This document shows positions 7,874 through 17,018 of a stretch of 56,783 nucleotides of DNA, in pieces. The stretch lies in NCBI GenBank assembly GCA_003221515.1, contig QHSI01000132.1:1-56783 (forward strand), written 5' to 3'. Each line of letters begins with the position of its first letter. The first letter of the stretch is position 1. The position numbers and the translations under genes were made by a program. This DNA comes from Candidatus Rokuibacteriota bacterium (GTDB lineage: Bacteria > Methylomirabilota > Methylomirabilia > Rokubacteriales > CSP1-6). Under the pieces are notes generated by a model. That model made no database searches. It was given only the letters and a program-made list of their open reading frames with translations, and was not told where the DNA came from.

Positions 7874-9898
7874 ACCCCCCATCGCCTCGACGGCCGCGAC
7901 GTGAATGATCAGGCTGCCGTGGTCCTCGACCGAAAGGGTGTCGCCGGTGTCGATGAGCGTGGTCGTGCCCGACTCTTCGATTGCCGCGGGCCCGGTAACG
8001 GTATCGCCGGCGCGTAGGTGGTCGCGCTGATAGACGCGATATTCGAGCAGGTCCTCGACGACCGTGGAGTAGATCTTGCGCGTCTCGAACGCGGGCGCGC
8101 CACCGGGGCGACGCTCGAGGGTGGGCAGGCGCGGCGGGTCGAGCGGGAAGACAACCGTGAGTCTGAGGTTCAGGAGCTGCACCTCCACATCCGGCGCTGC
8201 GTACCCGTAGGCCCGCTGGTGAGCGGCGTCGAATTTCTGGCGTAGCTCCGCCCAGTCGCCGAGATTCTCGATCACGATCGTCACCGTGTGCTCCTGCCCG
8301 AGATAGCGAAGGTCGGCCGCGCGGTGGCTGACGGGCACGCCGACCGCCGGCAGGATCGACTGGAGCTCGCGCTGCATCTCGCCGTAGCGCGCCTCGGCCC
8401 AGGCGGCGTCCGTGCGCTCGAGCGGCTCGATGACGGTGCGCACGAGATCATGGCGCAGATCGGTCGCCAGCATCCCCCAGGCCGAGAACGTCGAGGGCGA
8501 CGGCGGAACGACCACGCGGGGAATCCCGAGCTCGCGCGCGATCGCCACGGCGTGGAGCGGTCCGCCGCCGCCGTAGGCGACCAGCGTGTAGTCGCGCGGA
8601 TCGAGGCCGCGCTCGGTGGTGATGCTGCGCACCGCGAGCGCCATCTTCACGTCGGCCAGCCGGACCACGCCGGCCGCCGCGGTCGCGCGCTGGAGCCCGA
8701 GCGGCGCACCGACCTTCTCGTCGATGGCCCGGGTGGCGCCCGCCAGATCGAGCGGCATCGTGCCCCCGAGGAACCGGGCGGCGTCGATCCGACCGAGCAC
8801 GAGGTTGGCGTCGGTGACGGTCGGCTCGGCGCCGCCCCGCGCGTAGCACACCGGCCCGGGATCGGCGCCCGCGCTCTGCGGGCCGAGGGCGAGCGCGCCG
8901 CCCGGGTCGATCCACGCGATCGTCCCGCCGCCAGCGCTCACTTCCTCGATGTCGATCACCGGGATGCGAATGGGATGGCCGTCCACCTGGTACTCGTCGG
9001 TCGTCTGCACGTGGCCGCGCTCGACGATGGCGCACTTGGCGGTGGTGCCGCCCATGTCGAACGAGATCAGCCGGGCGGCGCCCAACACGGTGGCCAGACG
9101 CGCGCAGCCCGTCACGCCGGCGGCGGGCCCGGACTCCATCGTGTGCACCGGCTTCGAGCGCGCGGCGTCGAGCGAGAAGGCGCCGCCGTTCGACTCGGTG
9201 ACCAGGAGCTGACCGCGGAAGCCTCGGCCCTCGAGCCCCCGACGGAAGGCGCCGAGGTAGCGGTCCATGATCGGCTGGACGTACGCGTTTACGACGGTCG
9301 TGCTGGTGCGCTCGTACTCGCGCCACTCCTGGGTGATCCGGTGCGACGCCGAGACGGCGACGCCCGGAAGCTCGCGGGCCACGATCTCGGCGGCGCGCTG
9401 CTCGTGGGACGGATCGCGATACGAGAACAAGAAGACGATCGCGACCGACTCGACGCCGTCGGCCGCGAGCTGGCGCGCGGCGGCTCGCACCGCCTCCTCG
9501 TCCAGCGCCACCAGCACGTCGCCCGTCGCGGTCAGACGCCCGGGGACTTCTTGGCAGCGGCCGCGCGGCACGAGCGGCGCGGGACGGCGGTAGAGCACGT
9601 CGTACATGCGCAAGAAATTGCCGCGGCCGATCTCCAGGACGTCGCGGAACCCCTCCGTGGTCACGAGGCCGGTCGTGGCGCCCTTGCGCTCCACGAGCGC
9701 ATTGATCCCGATGGTCGTGCCGTGGATGACCAGCCGGCAGTCGGCGAGCCGCACGCCGGCCTGGTCCACGCAGCGCAGGACGCCGGCGAGCAGCTCGCGG
9801 GGCGTGCTGAGGGCCTTGGTGGTAACGACCGTGCCCGTCGCCTCGTCCAGCGCCACGAGATCCGTGAAGGTACCGCCGATGTCGACGCCGATTCTCAT
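7838..9898 (-). CDS. hyuA: Hydantoinase/oxoprolinase subunit A
   Basis: 686-aa HyuA-family subunit, ATP-binding partner of HyuB. The N-terminus [19 protein letters not shown] contains the sugar-kinase-like phosphate loop; further family marks are [17 protein letters not shown], the GGTTAKCA actin-like motif in the middle and [18 protein letters not shown] near residue 440. The last 13 residues ([13 protein letters not shown]) fall in the palindromic repeat and look appended. ATG at 9898 gives the standard N-terminus; no strong ribosome site precedes it. It forms an operon with hyuB and possibly the GspA/GspB fusion downstream. Confidence 0.93.
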   Translation of the reverse strand: MRIGVDIGGTFTDLVALDEATGTVVTTKALSTPRELLAGVLRCVDQAGVRLADCRLVIHGTTIGINALVERKGATTGLVTTEGFRDVLEIGRGNFLRMYDVLYRRPAPLVPRGRCQEVPGRLTATGDVLVALDEEAVRAAARQLAADGVESVAIVFLFSYRDPSHEQRAAEIVARELPGVAVSASHRITQEWREYERTSTTVVNAYVQPIMDRYLGAFRRGLEGRGFRGQLLVTESNGGAFSLDAARSKPVHTMESGPAAGVTGCARLATVLGAARLISFDMGGTTAKCAIVERGHVQTTDEYQVDGHPIRIPVIDIEEVSAGGGTIAWIDPGGALALGPQSAGADPGPVCYARGGAEPTVTDANLVLGRIDAARFLGGTMPLDLAGATRAIDEKVGAPLGLQRATAAAGVVRLADVKMALAVRSITTERGLDPRDYTLVAYGGGGPLHAVAIARELGIPRVVVPPSPSTFSAWGMLATDLRHDLVRTVIEPLERTDAAWAEARYGEMQRELQSILPAVGVPVSHRAADLRYLGQEHTVTIVIENLGDWAELRQKFDAAHQRAYGYAAPDVEVQLLNLRLTVVFPLDPPRLPTLERRPGGAPAFETRKIYSTVVEDLLEYRVYQRDHLRAGDTVTGPAAIEESGTTTLIDTGDTLSVEDHGSLIIHVAAVEAMGGVGGSEHRSPRR

Positions 9899-9962
9899 AA
9901 GGGCGCGCTCGCCGCGAGGGGCCGCGTGACCCTCGCGACGAGCGCTCCGCGCAGAGTCTCGA

Positions 9963-10580
9963 CTACTGTAGCGGAGAGAAGGCGGACGGAAGGAGGATCT
10001 TGTTCTCCTGCGTGAGCAGCCGATCGGCGCCGCCCGGCGGCGGCCACACGCCCTTCTTCCGCGCTTCCTCGCGCACCTGCATCCGGTTGTCCATCGACGA
10101 GTAGCCCCAGATGTGGACGAAGCCGTTGGCGCGGCCGAACTCCACGCCGCCCGCGAACACGATGGGCGAGAGCTTCGAGCGCTCGCCGATCTTGGACTCC
10201 CAGCCCTTCGCCGTGTCCGGCAGCGTGCCCGGCTTCAGCGTGTAGTAGCGGAACTCGTAGACCGGGCCCAGCTTCCCGGCACGGGGCTCGGGGATGAACG
10301 AGAACGGCACAACGATCTCTGAGCGCATCTGGCGGATGAACTCCTGGATCTTCGGCGGCCAGTTCGTCTCTTTCGAGGCCTCACCACGGACGCGCGCGCG
10401 ATCGGCGAGGTCTTTATACCCCCAGATGTGGACGATCTCGTTGAGCGGCCCGACCTCGGTGTGCAGGAAGGCCGTCAGCTCGGAATACTTCTTCCGGTAC
10501 TGGTAGGCGTCCCCGAAGCGCTTCTCGACTTCGCCGAGGCTCCCCGGCGCGATCTGGTAGGTGCGAATCTCGTAAATCAC
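9963..10580 (-). CDS. NIPSNAP family protein with two tandem domains
   Basis: 205-aa protein made of two ferredoxin-like NIPSNAP repeats: YEIRTYQIAPGSL ... VHIWGYKDLADR (residues 2-100) and YEFRYYTLKPGTL ... VHIWGYSSMDNR (about 108-205). NIPSNAP proteins are dimeric alpha/beta-barrel proteins often found near catabolic enzymes; no catalytic activity can be assigned. The start is GTG at 10580 with AAGGAG 6-7 nt upstream. It is separated from hyuA by 64 nt and read in the same direction. Confidence 0.9.
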   Translation of the reverse strand: MIYEIRTYQIAPGSLGEVEKRFGDAYQYRKKYSELTAFLHTEVGPLNEIVHIWGYKDLADRARVRGEASKETNWPPKIQEFIRQMRSEIVVPFSFIPEPRAGKLGPVYEFRYYTLKPGTLPDTAKGWESKIGERSKLSPIVFAGGVEFGRANGFVHIWGYSSMDNRMQVREEARKKGVWPPPGGADRLLTQENKILLPSAFSPLQ

Positions 10581-10748
10581 GTGCGACTCCTTTCGACGGT
10601 GTGGGTTGCCAGCCCGCCCAACGCGGGTCAGGGCTTCATTAAGCCCGGACCCAGGGGCGCGTCAACTGCTTTCCTCGACCGTCAGCGAGGATGGTACAGT
10701 CCTAGGCCATGGCGACATCCCGCGTGACCGATAGATAAGGAGACCATC

Positions 10749-11810
10749 ATGGCGAACTCGTCAGGACTCTCGCACGTTTACGTCGGAGCGGCGGCGCGGA
10801 TGCGTGGGGCGCTGTCGGGGATTTTCCGGCAATCGGTGGGCAGCGACCACTGGGAGCTCCTTCGCAAGGGGCTGCCCGAGCGCATGGACGTCCAGACGAT
10901 CACGATTCACCCGACCGACCCCAACGTGATCTTCGCGGGCTCGCAGGACGGGCCGTACCGGAGCCGCGACCGCGGCGACAGCTGGGAGAAGCTCCCCTTC
11001 CCCGACCCGGGGCTCGAGGTGTGGTCGATCCTCATCCATCCGCGTGATCCCCGGGTCATGTACCTCGGGACCTCTCCAGTAGCGATCTACCGGAGCGACA
11101 ACGGCGGCGACAGCTGGCGCAAGCTCCCGCGCGTGACCTCGCCGGGGCGCGTCCAGATGGGTTTCCCGTGCCGGGTCATCCGCATGGCGATCGATCCGTC
11201 GAACCCCGACGAGGTCTACGCCGGGCTCGAGGTCGACGGAGTGCTGAGAAGCCGTGACCGCGGCGAGACGTGGGAAGACGTGGGTCAGGACCTGGTCAAC
11301 CTCGCCCAGCGGCCGAACCTCAAGAGCAAGATCGGCAGCGACAGCGAGAACGAGGGCATGCTGGACGCGCACGCGCTGACCGTGTCGAGCGCCCAGCCGG
11401 GCACGGTCTTTCTCGCCGTGCGCATGGGCCTCTTCCGCAGCACCGACCGCGGCAGCACCTGGCAGGACATGGAGATCGGGCGCTTCTCGCCGCTGACGTA
11501 CGCGCGCGACGTGCAGGTCTCGCCGCACGACGCCCGGACGCTGGTCGCCGCGCTCAGCCCGGCGGCGCGCAGCACCGACGGCTCGCTCTATCGCAGCGAC
11601 GACCTCGGGCAGAGCTGGCGACGCATCGACCACGGCATCAAGGCCGAGAGCACGATGATGGCGGTGGCGCTGCACCCGCGCGATCCCGACCAGGTGTACA
11701 GCGTCGCGCGCCAGGGCCAGGTCTTCGGCACCCGCGACGGCGGCAAGAGCTGGAAGGAATGGCGGCTGCCGGACACGGTCCAGGACGTCTACGCGGTGGC
11801 TTGCGGCTGA
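10749..11810 (+). CDS. Asp-box (BNR/sialidase-like) beta-propeller protein
   Basis: 353-aa repeat protein. Six Asp boxes of the form S/T-x-D-x-G-x-T/S-W are visible: SRDRGDSW, SDNGGDSW, SRDRGETW, STDRGSTW, SDDLGQSW and TRDGGKSW, each following an HPxDPxxVYAG-like strand. This predicts a six- or seven-bladed propeller, as in WD40/YVTN or Vps10-type folds. There is no signal peptide and no sialidase catalytic triad is evident, so glycosidase activity should not be assumed. An AAGGAG ribosome site precedes the ATG. The gene converges on the OB-fold/thiolase operon. Confidence 0.88.
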   Translation: MANSSGLSHVYVGAAARMRGALSGIFRQSVGSDHWELLRKGLPERMDVQTITIHPTDPNVIFAGSQDGPYRSRDRGDSWEKLPFPDPGLEVWSILIHPRDPRVMYLGTSPVAIYRSDNGGDSWRKLPRVTSPGRVQMGFPCRVIRMAIDPSNPDEVYAGLEVDGVLRSRDRGETWEDVGQDLVNLAQRPNLKSKIGSDSENEGMLDAHALTVSSAQPGTVFLAVRMGLFRSTDRGSTWQDMEIGRFSPLTYARDVQVSPHDARTLVAALSPAARSTDGSLYRSDDLGQSWRRIDHGIKAESTMMAVALHPRDPDQVYSVARQGQVFGTRDGGKSWKEWRLPDTVQDVYAVACG

Positions 11811-11831
11811 GGAACACGCTCCCGCCTCAGC
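11806..11831. terminator. Hairpin at the end of the propeller gene
   Basis: GCTGAGG at 11806-11812 pairs with CCTCAGC at 11825-11831 around a 12-nt loop. It overlaps the stop codon of the plus-strand gene and the end of the minus-strand methyltransferase stub, so it could act as a bidirectional terminator. No T-run follows. Confidence 0.4.
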
Positions 11832-11925
11832 GCTTCGCTGCGCGAGTGATCGCCGCCGCTAGGCGCGGATCGGCACGGCGGCGGTCCCGATAGCCGATCC
11901 CGATCTCGTCGTAGAGCTCGGCCAT
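11827..11925 (-). pseudogene. N-terminal stub of a SAM-dependent methyltransferase
   Basis: 32-codon reading frame starting ATG (MAELYDEIGIGYRDRRRADP) and ending TGA. This is the characteristic opening of class I methyltransferases that begin LYDxIGxGYxxRRRxDPR and then run into a glycine-rich SAM motif; here the frame stops before any SAM-binding residues. It follows the OB-fold gene by 35 nt in the same direction and abuts the converging propeller gene. It is best read as the remnant of a third operon gene truncated by deletion. The family call rests on one short motif. Confidence 0.6.
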
Positions 11926-11960
11926 GTGTTCTGAGCCGCGCCCGGGGCCGGCGCGGACGA

Positions 11961-12353
11961 TCAGGCCGGGCCGAACATCGGGACCGGCGGCCCGCCGTCG
12001 GTCGGCTTGAAGACGACCTTCACGCGCTGACCGATCCGGATCGCGTCCAGGCTGCAGTCGACGATGTTGGTCATCATCGTCACGCCTTCCTCGAGCGTCA
12101 CGTAGGCGATCGCGTACGGTACCGGCACGCGACGCATGACGCTGAAGGAGTAGATCGTTCCGCGGCCCGACGCGCTGATCCATTCCGTGCGTTCGCTTCC
12201 GCAGAAAGGACAGATCGCGCGCGGATAGTGATGGATCTGGCCGCAGGCCGCGCACTTCTTGAGGGCCAGCTTGCCCTCGGCGGCGGCGTCGAAGAATGGC
12301 TTGATCTCGGGGTTGACCGCGGGCGCCGGGTACTTCCGCTCGACCGTGCTCAT
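11961..12353 (-). CDS. Zn-ribbon/OB-fold protein (DUF35 family)
   Basis: 130-aa partner of thiolase-like enzymes. The N-terminal rubredoxin-like zinc ribbon has CAACGQ and CPFCGSE (two CxxC knuckles), followed by an OB-fold that begins RGTIYSFSVMRR. In archaea and bacteria these proteins bind a thiolase and HMG-CoA synthase-type enzyme and help channel acyl-CoA. ATG at 12353 is chosen, 4 nt after the thiolase stop; a longer upstream frame is antisense-like and lacks conserved sequence. The pairing with the next gene is typical. Confidence 0.9.
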   Translation of the reverse strand: MSTVERKYPAPAVNPEIKPFFDAAAEGKLALKKCAACGQIHHYPRAICPFCGSERTEWISASGRGTIYSFSVMRRVPVPYAIAYVTLEEGVTMMTNIVDCSLDAIRIGQRVKVVFKPTDGGPPVPMFGPA

Positions 12354-12357
12354 CGCG

Positions 12358-13527
12358 TCACTCCCTGCCCATGATGACGGTGGCGCTACCGTGGCGCGTG
12401 CCGAGCGAGCCACCGGTTCCGTGCGCCAGCGCGATGTCGCAGTTCTTCACCTGGACCTTGGGATGCGCCTCGCCGCGAAGCTGTCGCACCGCCTCGACCA
12501 CCTTCGTGAGCCCGCCGCGGTTGGCGGGGTGGTTGTTGCAGAGCCCGCCGCCGTCGGTGTTGAACGGCAGCTTGCCCACGCCCGAGATCAGGTTGCCGTC
12601 GGCCACGAGCTTGCCGCCCTGGCCCTTGGCCGCGAAGCCCAGATCCTCGAGCGTGATCAGCACGGTGATCGTGAAGCTGTCGTAGATCGACACGTACTTG
12701 ATGTCGGCGTGACTCACGCCGGCCTCGGCGAACGCCGCGGGACCGGACCAGACCGCGCCGGAGTAGGTCAGGTCGACCTTGCCGCCCATCTGATGCTTGG
12801 GCGCCTCGCCGGCGCCCAGCACGTTCACCAGGGGGCGCTTCAGGCTCCGCGCGATCTCGGGCTTCGCGACGACGATGGCGCCGCCGCCGTCGGTGATCAC
12901 GCAGCAGTCGAGCCGGTGCAGCGGGTCGGCGATCATCGGCGAGTTGATGACGTCCTCGACCGTGACCACCTCGCGCAGCAGCGCGTTGGGATTGTGCTGA
13001 GCGTGCTGCGAGGCCGCGACCTTGATCCAGGCGAGCTGGGCGCTGGTCGTGCCGTACTGGTGCATGTGGCGCATCGCCGCCATCCCGTACTGGTTCGCGA
13101 CGGTCGGCCCGTACGGGTACTCGAACGGCGCGTCGGGCGAGGCGGCGACGGGCGCGCGCGGCACGGTGCCGGTGGCCATGCCCTCGGCGCGGGGTCGGCC
13201 GGCGAGCGTGATCAGCGCGACGCTGCACCTGCCGAGCGCGATCGCCTCGGCGGCGTGGCCGACGTGGATCACGTAGGACGACCCGCCGGTTTCCGTCGTG
13301 TCCATGTGCCGGAGCTTGAGGCCCATGTAATCGGCCATGGAGAGCGGTCCCAGCCCCGGCGCGTCGCCGGCGCAGAAGTAGCCGTCGACGTCGTCCTTGG
13401 TCAGCCCCGCGTCGGCCAGCGCGCCCATCGCGGACTCGGCGTGCAGCTGGGCCAGCGATTTGTCGTCGGCGTTGCGCGTGGGATGCTCGTACACTCCCGC
13501 GATGTACGCCTTGCCCTTGATCGTCAT
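12358..13527 (-). CDS. Thiolase-like acyl-CoA protein lacking the nucleophilic Cys
   Basis: 389-aa member of the SCP-x/lipid-transfer branch of the thiolase superfamily. The fold is recognisable from VDGYFCAGD, the helix HAAEAIALGRCSVALI, YNHP-like NNHPANRGG and the C-terminal HGTGGSLGTRHG. The position of the usual catalytic Cys (before the HAAEAIALG helix) is occupied by Gly82/Ser83, so it probably does not form the standard acyl-enzyme; this is common among thiolases that work with a DUF35 partner. ATG at 13527 with a GGGAGGG ribosome site. Likely role is in CoA-linked degradation of a steroid, terpenoid or aromatic side chain (inference). Confidence 0.87.
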   Translation of the reverse strand: MTIKGKAYIAGVYEHPTRNADDKSLAQLHAESAMGALADAGLTKDDVDGYFCAGDAPGLGPLSMADYMGLKLRHMDTTETGGSSYVIHVGHAAEAIALGRCSVALITLAGRPRAEGMATGTVPRAPVAASPDAPFEYPYGPTVANQYGMAAMRHMHQYGTTSAQLAWIKVAASQHAQHNPNALLREVVTVEDVINSPMIADPLHRLDCCVITDGGGAIVVAKPEIARSLKRPLVNVLGAGEAPKHQMGGKVDLTYSGAVWSGPAAFAEAGVSHADIKYVSIYDSFTITVLITLEDLGFAAKGQGGKLVADGNLISGVGKLPFNTDGGGLCNNHPANRGGLTKVVEAVRQLRGEAHPKVQVKNCDIALAHGTGGSLGTRHGSATVIMGRE

Positions 13528-13647
13528 GCGCGCGGTCCCTCCCTCTCGCTAGAGGCCGCCATTCTACTCCTCCGCTTCGGGCCGCGGCTCTCGTGCGCGG
13601 TGGCCATTACCTCCGGGGTAATCACAGATCACGCGCGGCTGAGCGCG

Positions 13648-14589
13648 CTACCCGCCGGCCACGCCCTGCGTGTTGACGTAAAGCGCGTACACGGACTGGC
13701 TGGCCGCCATGAAGAGCCGGTTGCGTCGGACCCCGCCGAAGCAGAGGTTCGCGCATCGCTCCGGGAGCGAGATGCGCCCGATGCGCTTGCCGGCCGGGTT
13801 GAAGATGGCCACGCCGTCCTCCTGCTCGCCGCCGCCCCAGCCGCACCAGAGGTTGCCGTCGACGTCCGAGCGCAAGCCGTCGGGAACTCCGTTTCCGCAG
13901 TTGATGAAGACCCGGCCGTTGGCGAGCCTCGCCCCTTCCACGACGTCGAAGACCCGGATCTCGCGCGGCTCGGCGCCGCTCACGACCACGTAGAGCTTCG
14001 ATTCGTCCGGCGAGAAGCAGAGCCCGTTCGGCCGCGGCACGGTATCGGTCGCGACGGTCAGCTCGGCGGTCCGGGCGTCGACCCGGTAGACGTTCGTCGA
14101 GAGCTCGACCGCCGCCGGGTGGCCCTCGTAGTGGCCGAGGATGCCGAACGGTGGATCGGAGAACCAGATCGAGCCGTCCGACTTGCAGACGACGTCGTTG
14201 GGTGAGTTGAGCGGCTTGCCCTGATAGCTGTCGGCCAGCACCGTGATCGTGCCGTCGTGCTCGGTCCGCGTCACGCGCCGGGCATCGTGCTCGCAGGACA
14301 CCAGACGCCCCTGCCGATCACGCGTGTTGCCGTTGGTGTTGTTCGAGGGCTTGCGGAAGACCGACACCGCGCCGGTCTCTTCCTCCCACTTCATCACCCG
14401 ATTGTTCGGGATGTCGCTCCACAGCAGGAAGCGCCCGTCGCCGAACCAGACCGGGCCTTCCGCCCAGCGGAATCCGGTCGCGAGGCGCTCGACCGCGGCG
14501 AGGTTGAGCCGGTACTTCGCGAAGCTCGGATCGATCACCTGCACGGCGGGATCCGGATACCTGACGGGGCTGCCGGGCCAGCGATCCAT
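13648..14589 (-). CDS. SMP-30/gluconolactonase family lactonase-like protein
   Basis: 313-aa six-bladed propeller of the SMP-30/gluconolaconase/LRE family. Metal-site residues are in place: Glu in FRWAEGPVW, Asn in NSPNDVV, and Asp in VPDGLRSD; WFSDPPFG and RPNGLCFSPDE are family signatures. Probable activity is hydrolysis of a sugar lactone or other cyclic ester, in the cytoplasm because no signal peptide is seen. The ATG at 14589 is preceded by AAGGGCAATAGC, a weak ribosome site. It is divergent from the enoyl-CoA hydratase operon. Confidence 0.9.
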   Translation of the reverse strand: MDRWPGSPVRYPDPAVQVIDPSFAKYRLNLAAVERLATGFRWAEGPVWFGDGRFLLWSDIPNNRVMKWEEETGAVSVFRKPSNNTNGNTRDRQGRLVSCEHDARRVTRTEHDGTITVLADSYQGKPLNSPNDVVCKSDGSIWFSDPPFGILGHYEGHPAAVELSTNVYRVDARTAELTVATDTVPRPNGLCFSPDESKLYVVVSGAEPREIRVFDVVEGARLANGRVFINCGNGVPDGLRSDVDGNLWCGWGGGEQEDGVAIFNPAGKRIGRISLPERCANLCFGGVRRNRLFMAASQSVYALYVNTQGVAGG

Positions 14590-14740
14590 GCTATTGCCCT
14601 TGTGGCCGCAGAGGATAGCGCACCCGCCCTTCCGGTGGAAGCGCGCCCGAGCCGGCCTCGGGTCGCCCTTGCGTCACACGCGCCGACGCGATACACCGTA
14701 GGTCTGACGCCATCCATTTCGTAAGCGACGGGGAGACGCC

Positions 14741-15535
14741 ATGAGCGAGACGCCGAAGCTCCTGCTGCAGAAGGACGGGCCGATCGGCTGGATCATCTTC
14801 AACCAGCCGGAGAAGCGCAACGCGGTAAGTCTAGAAATGTGGCAACGGATGCCGGAATACGTCCGCGAGCTGTCGACCGACGACGCCATCCGCGTCGTGG
14901 TCCTGCGCGGGGCCGGCGATCAGGCGTTCGTGGCCGGCGCCGACATCTCGCAGTTCAAGGAGCGCCGGCGCAACATGGCCGACCAGGAGGAGTACGCGAA
15001 GATCTCGGCGGCGGGCCAGGACTCGCTCGGCATGCTGACCAAGCCGCTCCTGGCGATGATCCACGGCTACTGCGTGGGTGGCGGCGTGGGCATCGCGATC
15101 GGCTGCGACATGCGCATCGCGTCGGACGAGGCGCGCTTCGGGATCCCGGCCGCGCGGCTGGGCCTCGGCTACCACTATCGCGGCATGGAGAAGCTGATGA
15201 ACCTGGTCGGGCCGGCGTACGTGAAGGAGATCTTCTTCACGGCCCGCACCGACTTCAGCGCCCAGGACGCGCTGCGCATGGGGCTGGTGAATCAGGTGGT
15301 GCCGAAGGCCGAGCTGGAGAGCTTCACCCGCGACTACGCCCTGATGATGGCCCGCAACGCCCCGCTCACGCTGCGCTCGGCCAAGGCGACCGTGGAGCAG
15401 CTGGTGCGGCCCGACGGCGATCGCGACCTGCCGATGCTGGACAAGCTGATCGCCGACTGCTTCAACAGCCAGGACTATCAGGAAGGGGTGAAGGCGTTCT
15501 CGGAGAAGCGCCGGCCGCAATTCCAGGGACGGTGA
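14741..15535 (+). CDS. Enoyl-CoA hydratase/isomerase family protein
   Basis: 264-aa crotonase-fold enzyme acting on acyl-CoA substrates. Oxyanion-hole segments AGADISQF and HGYCVGGGVGIAIGCDMRIA are present. Of the two acid/base glutamates of true hydratases, the second is retained (YVKEIFFT) but the first (normally in the GxPEx motif) is Ala in FGIPAARLGLG, so hydratase activity is not assured; isomerase, lyase or ring-opening chemistry is possible. GGGGAGA precedes the ATG. Its stop overlaps the ATG of the downstream amidohydrolase (TGATG), so the two are coupled. Confidence 0.9.
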   Translation: MSETPKLLLQKDGPIGWIIFNQPEKRNAVSLEMWQRMPEYVRELSTDDAIRVVVLRGAGDQAFVAGADISQFKERRRNMADQEEYAKISAAGQDSLGMLTKPLLAMIHGYCVGGGVGIAIGCDMRIASDEARFGIPAARLGLGYHYRGMEKLMNLVGPAYVKEIFFTARTDFSAQDALRMGLVNQVVPKAELESFTRDYALMMARNAPLTLRSAKATVEQLVRPDGDRDLPMLDKLIADCFNSQDYQEGVKAFSEKRRPQFQGR

Positions 15536-16905
15536 TGAGCCTCAAGATCGACAACGCCCGCTACATCCTCACCGTCGATCGCGAGCGGCGGATCATCCAG
15601 AACGGCTCGATCATCATCGACAACGGCCGCATCATCCGCCTGGGCAAGGCGGCCGGGCTGGCGGACGCGCGGGCCGATCGGGTGATCGACGGGCGGCACC
15701 TGGTCGTGACACCGGGCTTCCTCAACGGCCACATGCACATCAGCTACGCCCACGCGGTGCGCGGGATCTTCCCCGACAACCTCGCGAGCCCGCTCGCCCA
15801 CGTGTTCAAGCTCCAGATGGCCATGACCGAGGAGGAGGAATACCTCACGACGCTGCTCGGCCTGGTCGAGCTCGTGAAGAACGGCACGGTCTGCTTCGTG
15901 GATCCCGGGTCCACCAAGTTCCCTGACGCGTGTCTGCAGGCGTACCAGGACGCCGGGCTCCGAGTGATCCTCGGCGAGTGCGTGTCGGACCGCGAGGCGC
16001 CGTTTCCGCTGCCGCGCTATACCACCGACGAAGCCGTCAAGCGCACGTCGGCGTTCATCGCAAAGTGGCACGGCCGCCTCGACGGCCGGATTCGCGCGTG
16101 GGCCATGCCCTTCTCACCGGAGACGTGCTCCGCCGGGCTCATGACCGCGCTCAAGCGCGTGGCCGACGAGCGCCGCACGTCGCTCACCCTGCATCACGGG
16201 AGCGGGCCACAGGCGCTCAAGGACTACCAGGCCCGCCACGGCAAGACGCCGACCGAGTACCTCGAGTCGATCGGCGTGCTCGGGTCCAACGTGGTGCTCG
16301 CGCATTCGCTCGGCCTGGTCGACGCGGAGATCGACTGCCTGGTCAGAACGGGCGCGACCGTCGCCATGTGTCCCGTCACCGCGGCCAAGGGCGGCCGCGG
16401 CGTGGCCGAGCACGGCCGGATGCCGGAGCTGCTGGCGAAGGGCGTCAAGGTCGCGCTCGGCTGCGACTCGCCCAACAACTCGAACCACCTCGACATCGTG
16501 CGCGCCATGAACATGGCGGCCCTCCAGTACAAGGACGCGCGTCAGGACACCCGCCTGATCCCGGCCGAGAGCGCGCTCGAGATGGCGACCTTCACCGGCG
16601 CGCAGGCGCTCGGCATCGCCGACGAGATCGGCTCGATCGAGACCGGCAAGAAGGCCGATCTGGTACTGTTCGACACGCAGCGGCCGGAGTGGCAAACGCT
16701 CTTCAATCCCGTCAACAACCTCGTCTACAACGCCGACGGCCGGAGCGTGCACACGGTCATCATCGACGGCCACGTGACCGTCGACGCGTACAAGCAGACC
16801 TTCGTCGACGAGCCGAAGCTCTACGCCAAGGTGCAGGCGGTCGGCGAGCAGCTCATGGCGCGCACCGGCACCTCGTTCCCGCGCTCGCGCTGGAACATCA
16901 TCTGA
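15535..16905 (+). CDS. Amidohydrolase family protein (cytosine deaminase/chlorohydrolase type)
   Basis: 456-aa metal-dependent hydrolase. The frame stays open far upstream, but the real start is the ATG at 15535 overlapping the hydratase stop, which gives the standard N-terminus (MSLKIDNARYILTVDRERRI). Metal ligands are HMH in FLNGHMHISYAH, LHHGSG, LAHS and the Asp in ALGCDSPNNSNH; GKKADLVLFDT closes the barrel. The Asn-rich loop after the metal Asp differs from deaminases with TDG/TDA. Coupled to a crotonase-fold enzyme, it may remove an amine or amide from a catabolic intermediate (inference). Confidence 0.9.
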   Translation: MSLKIDNARYILTVDRERRIIQNGSIIIDNGRIIRLGKAAGLADARADRVIDGRHLVVTPGFLNGHMHISYAHAVRGIFPDNLASPLAHVFKLQMAMTEEEEYLTTLLGLVELVKNGTVCFVDPGSTKFPDACLQAYQDAGLRVILGECVSDREAPFPLPRYTTDEAVKRTSAFIAKWHGRLDGRIRAWAMPFSPETCSAGLMTALKRVADERRTSLTLHHGSGPQALKDYQARHGKTPTEYLESIGVLGSNVVLAHSLGLVDAEIDCLVRTGATVAMCPVTAAKGGRGVAEHGRMPELLAKGVKVALGCDSPNNSNHLDIVRAMNMAALQYKDARQDTRLIPAESALEMATFTGAQALGIADEIGSIETGKKADLVLFDTQRPEWQTLFNPVNNLVYNADGRSVHTVIIDGHVTVDAYKQTFVDEPKLYAKVQAVGEQLMARTGTSFPRSRWNII

Positions 16906-16910
16906 TTACA

Positions 16911-16934
16911 AAGGGGGCCTCGAAGGGCCCCCTT
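16911..16934 (+). terminator. Stem-loop terminator after the amidohydrolase
   Basis: AAGGGGGCC at 16911-16919 pairs with GGCCCCCTT at 16926-16934 around a 6-nt loop, starting 5 nt after the stop codon. The stem is strong; there is no clear U-tract downstream. Confidence 0.6.
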
Positions 16935-16993
16935 CGACCCCCGCGCTCGGGACGCCCCGGCACAGCCGTGGCGCCCCTCGGTTGGGCGCGCGG

Positions 16994-17016
16994 GCTGGGG
17001 CCTCGAAGGGCCCAGC
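16994..17016 (-). terminator. Second stem-loop, ending the minus-strand exporter gene
   Basis: GCTGGG(G)CC and GG(G)CCCAGC flank TCGAA at 16994-17016, 2 nt beyond the exporter stop. The core GGGCCTCGAAGGGCCC is identical to the core of the upstream hairpin at 16911-16934, so the intergenic space holds two copies of one hairpin, one per converging gene. Confidence 0.55.
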
Positions 17017-17018
17017 GG

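Noticed and set aside
10671-10697. Short inverted repeat TCCTCG/CGAGGA and TACAGT as promoter or operator of the propeller gene
   Set aside because: Six-base arms and an imperfect -10 with poor spacing are within chance for this composition.
10749-11810. Annotating the Asp-box protein as a sialidase
   Set aside because: Asp boxes are structural; no signal peptide, Arg triad or catalytic Tyr/Glu could be identified.
12259-14205. A 648-codon plus-strand open frame across the thiolase and lactonase genes
   Set aside because: Spans two minus-strand genes and an intergenic gap with antisense-type composition.
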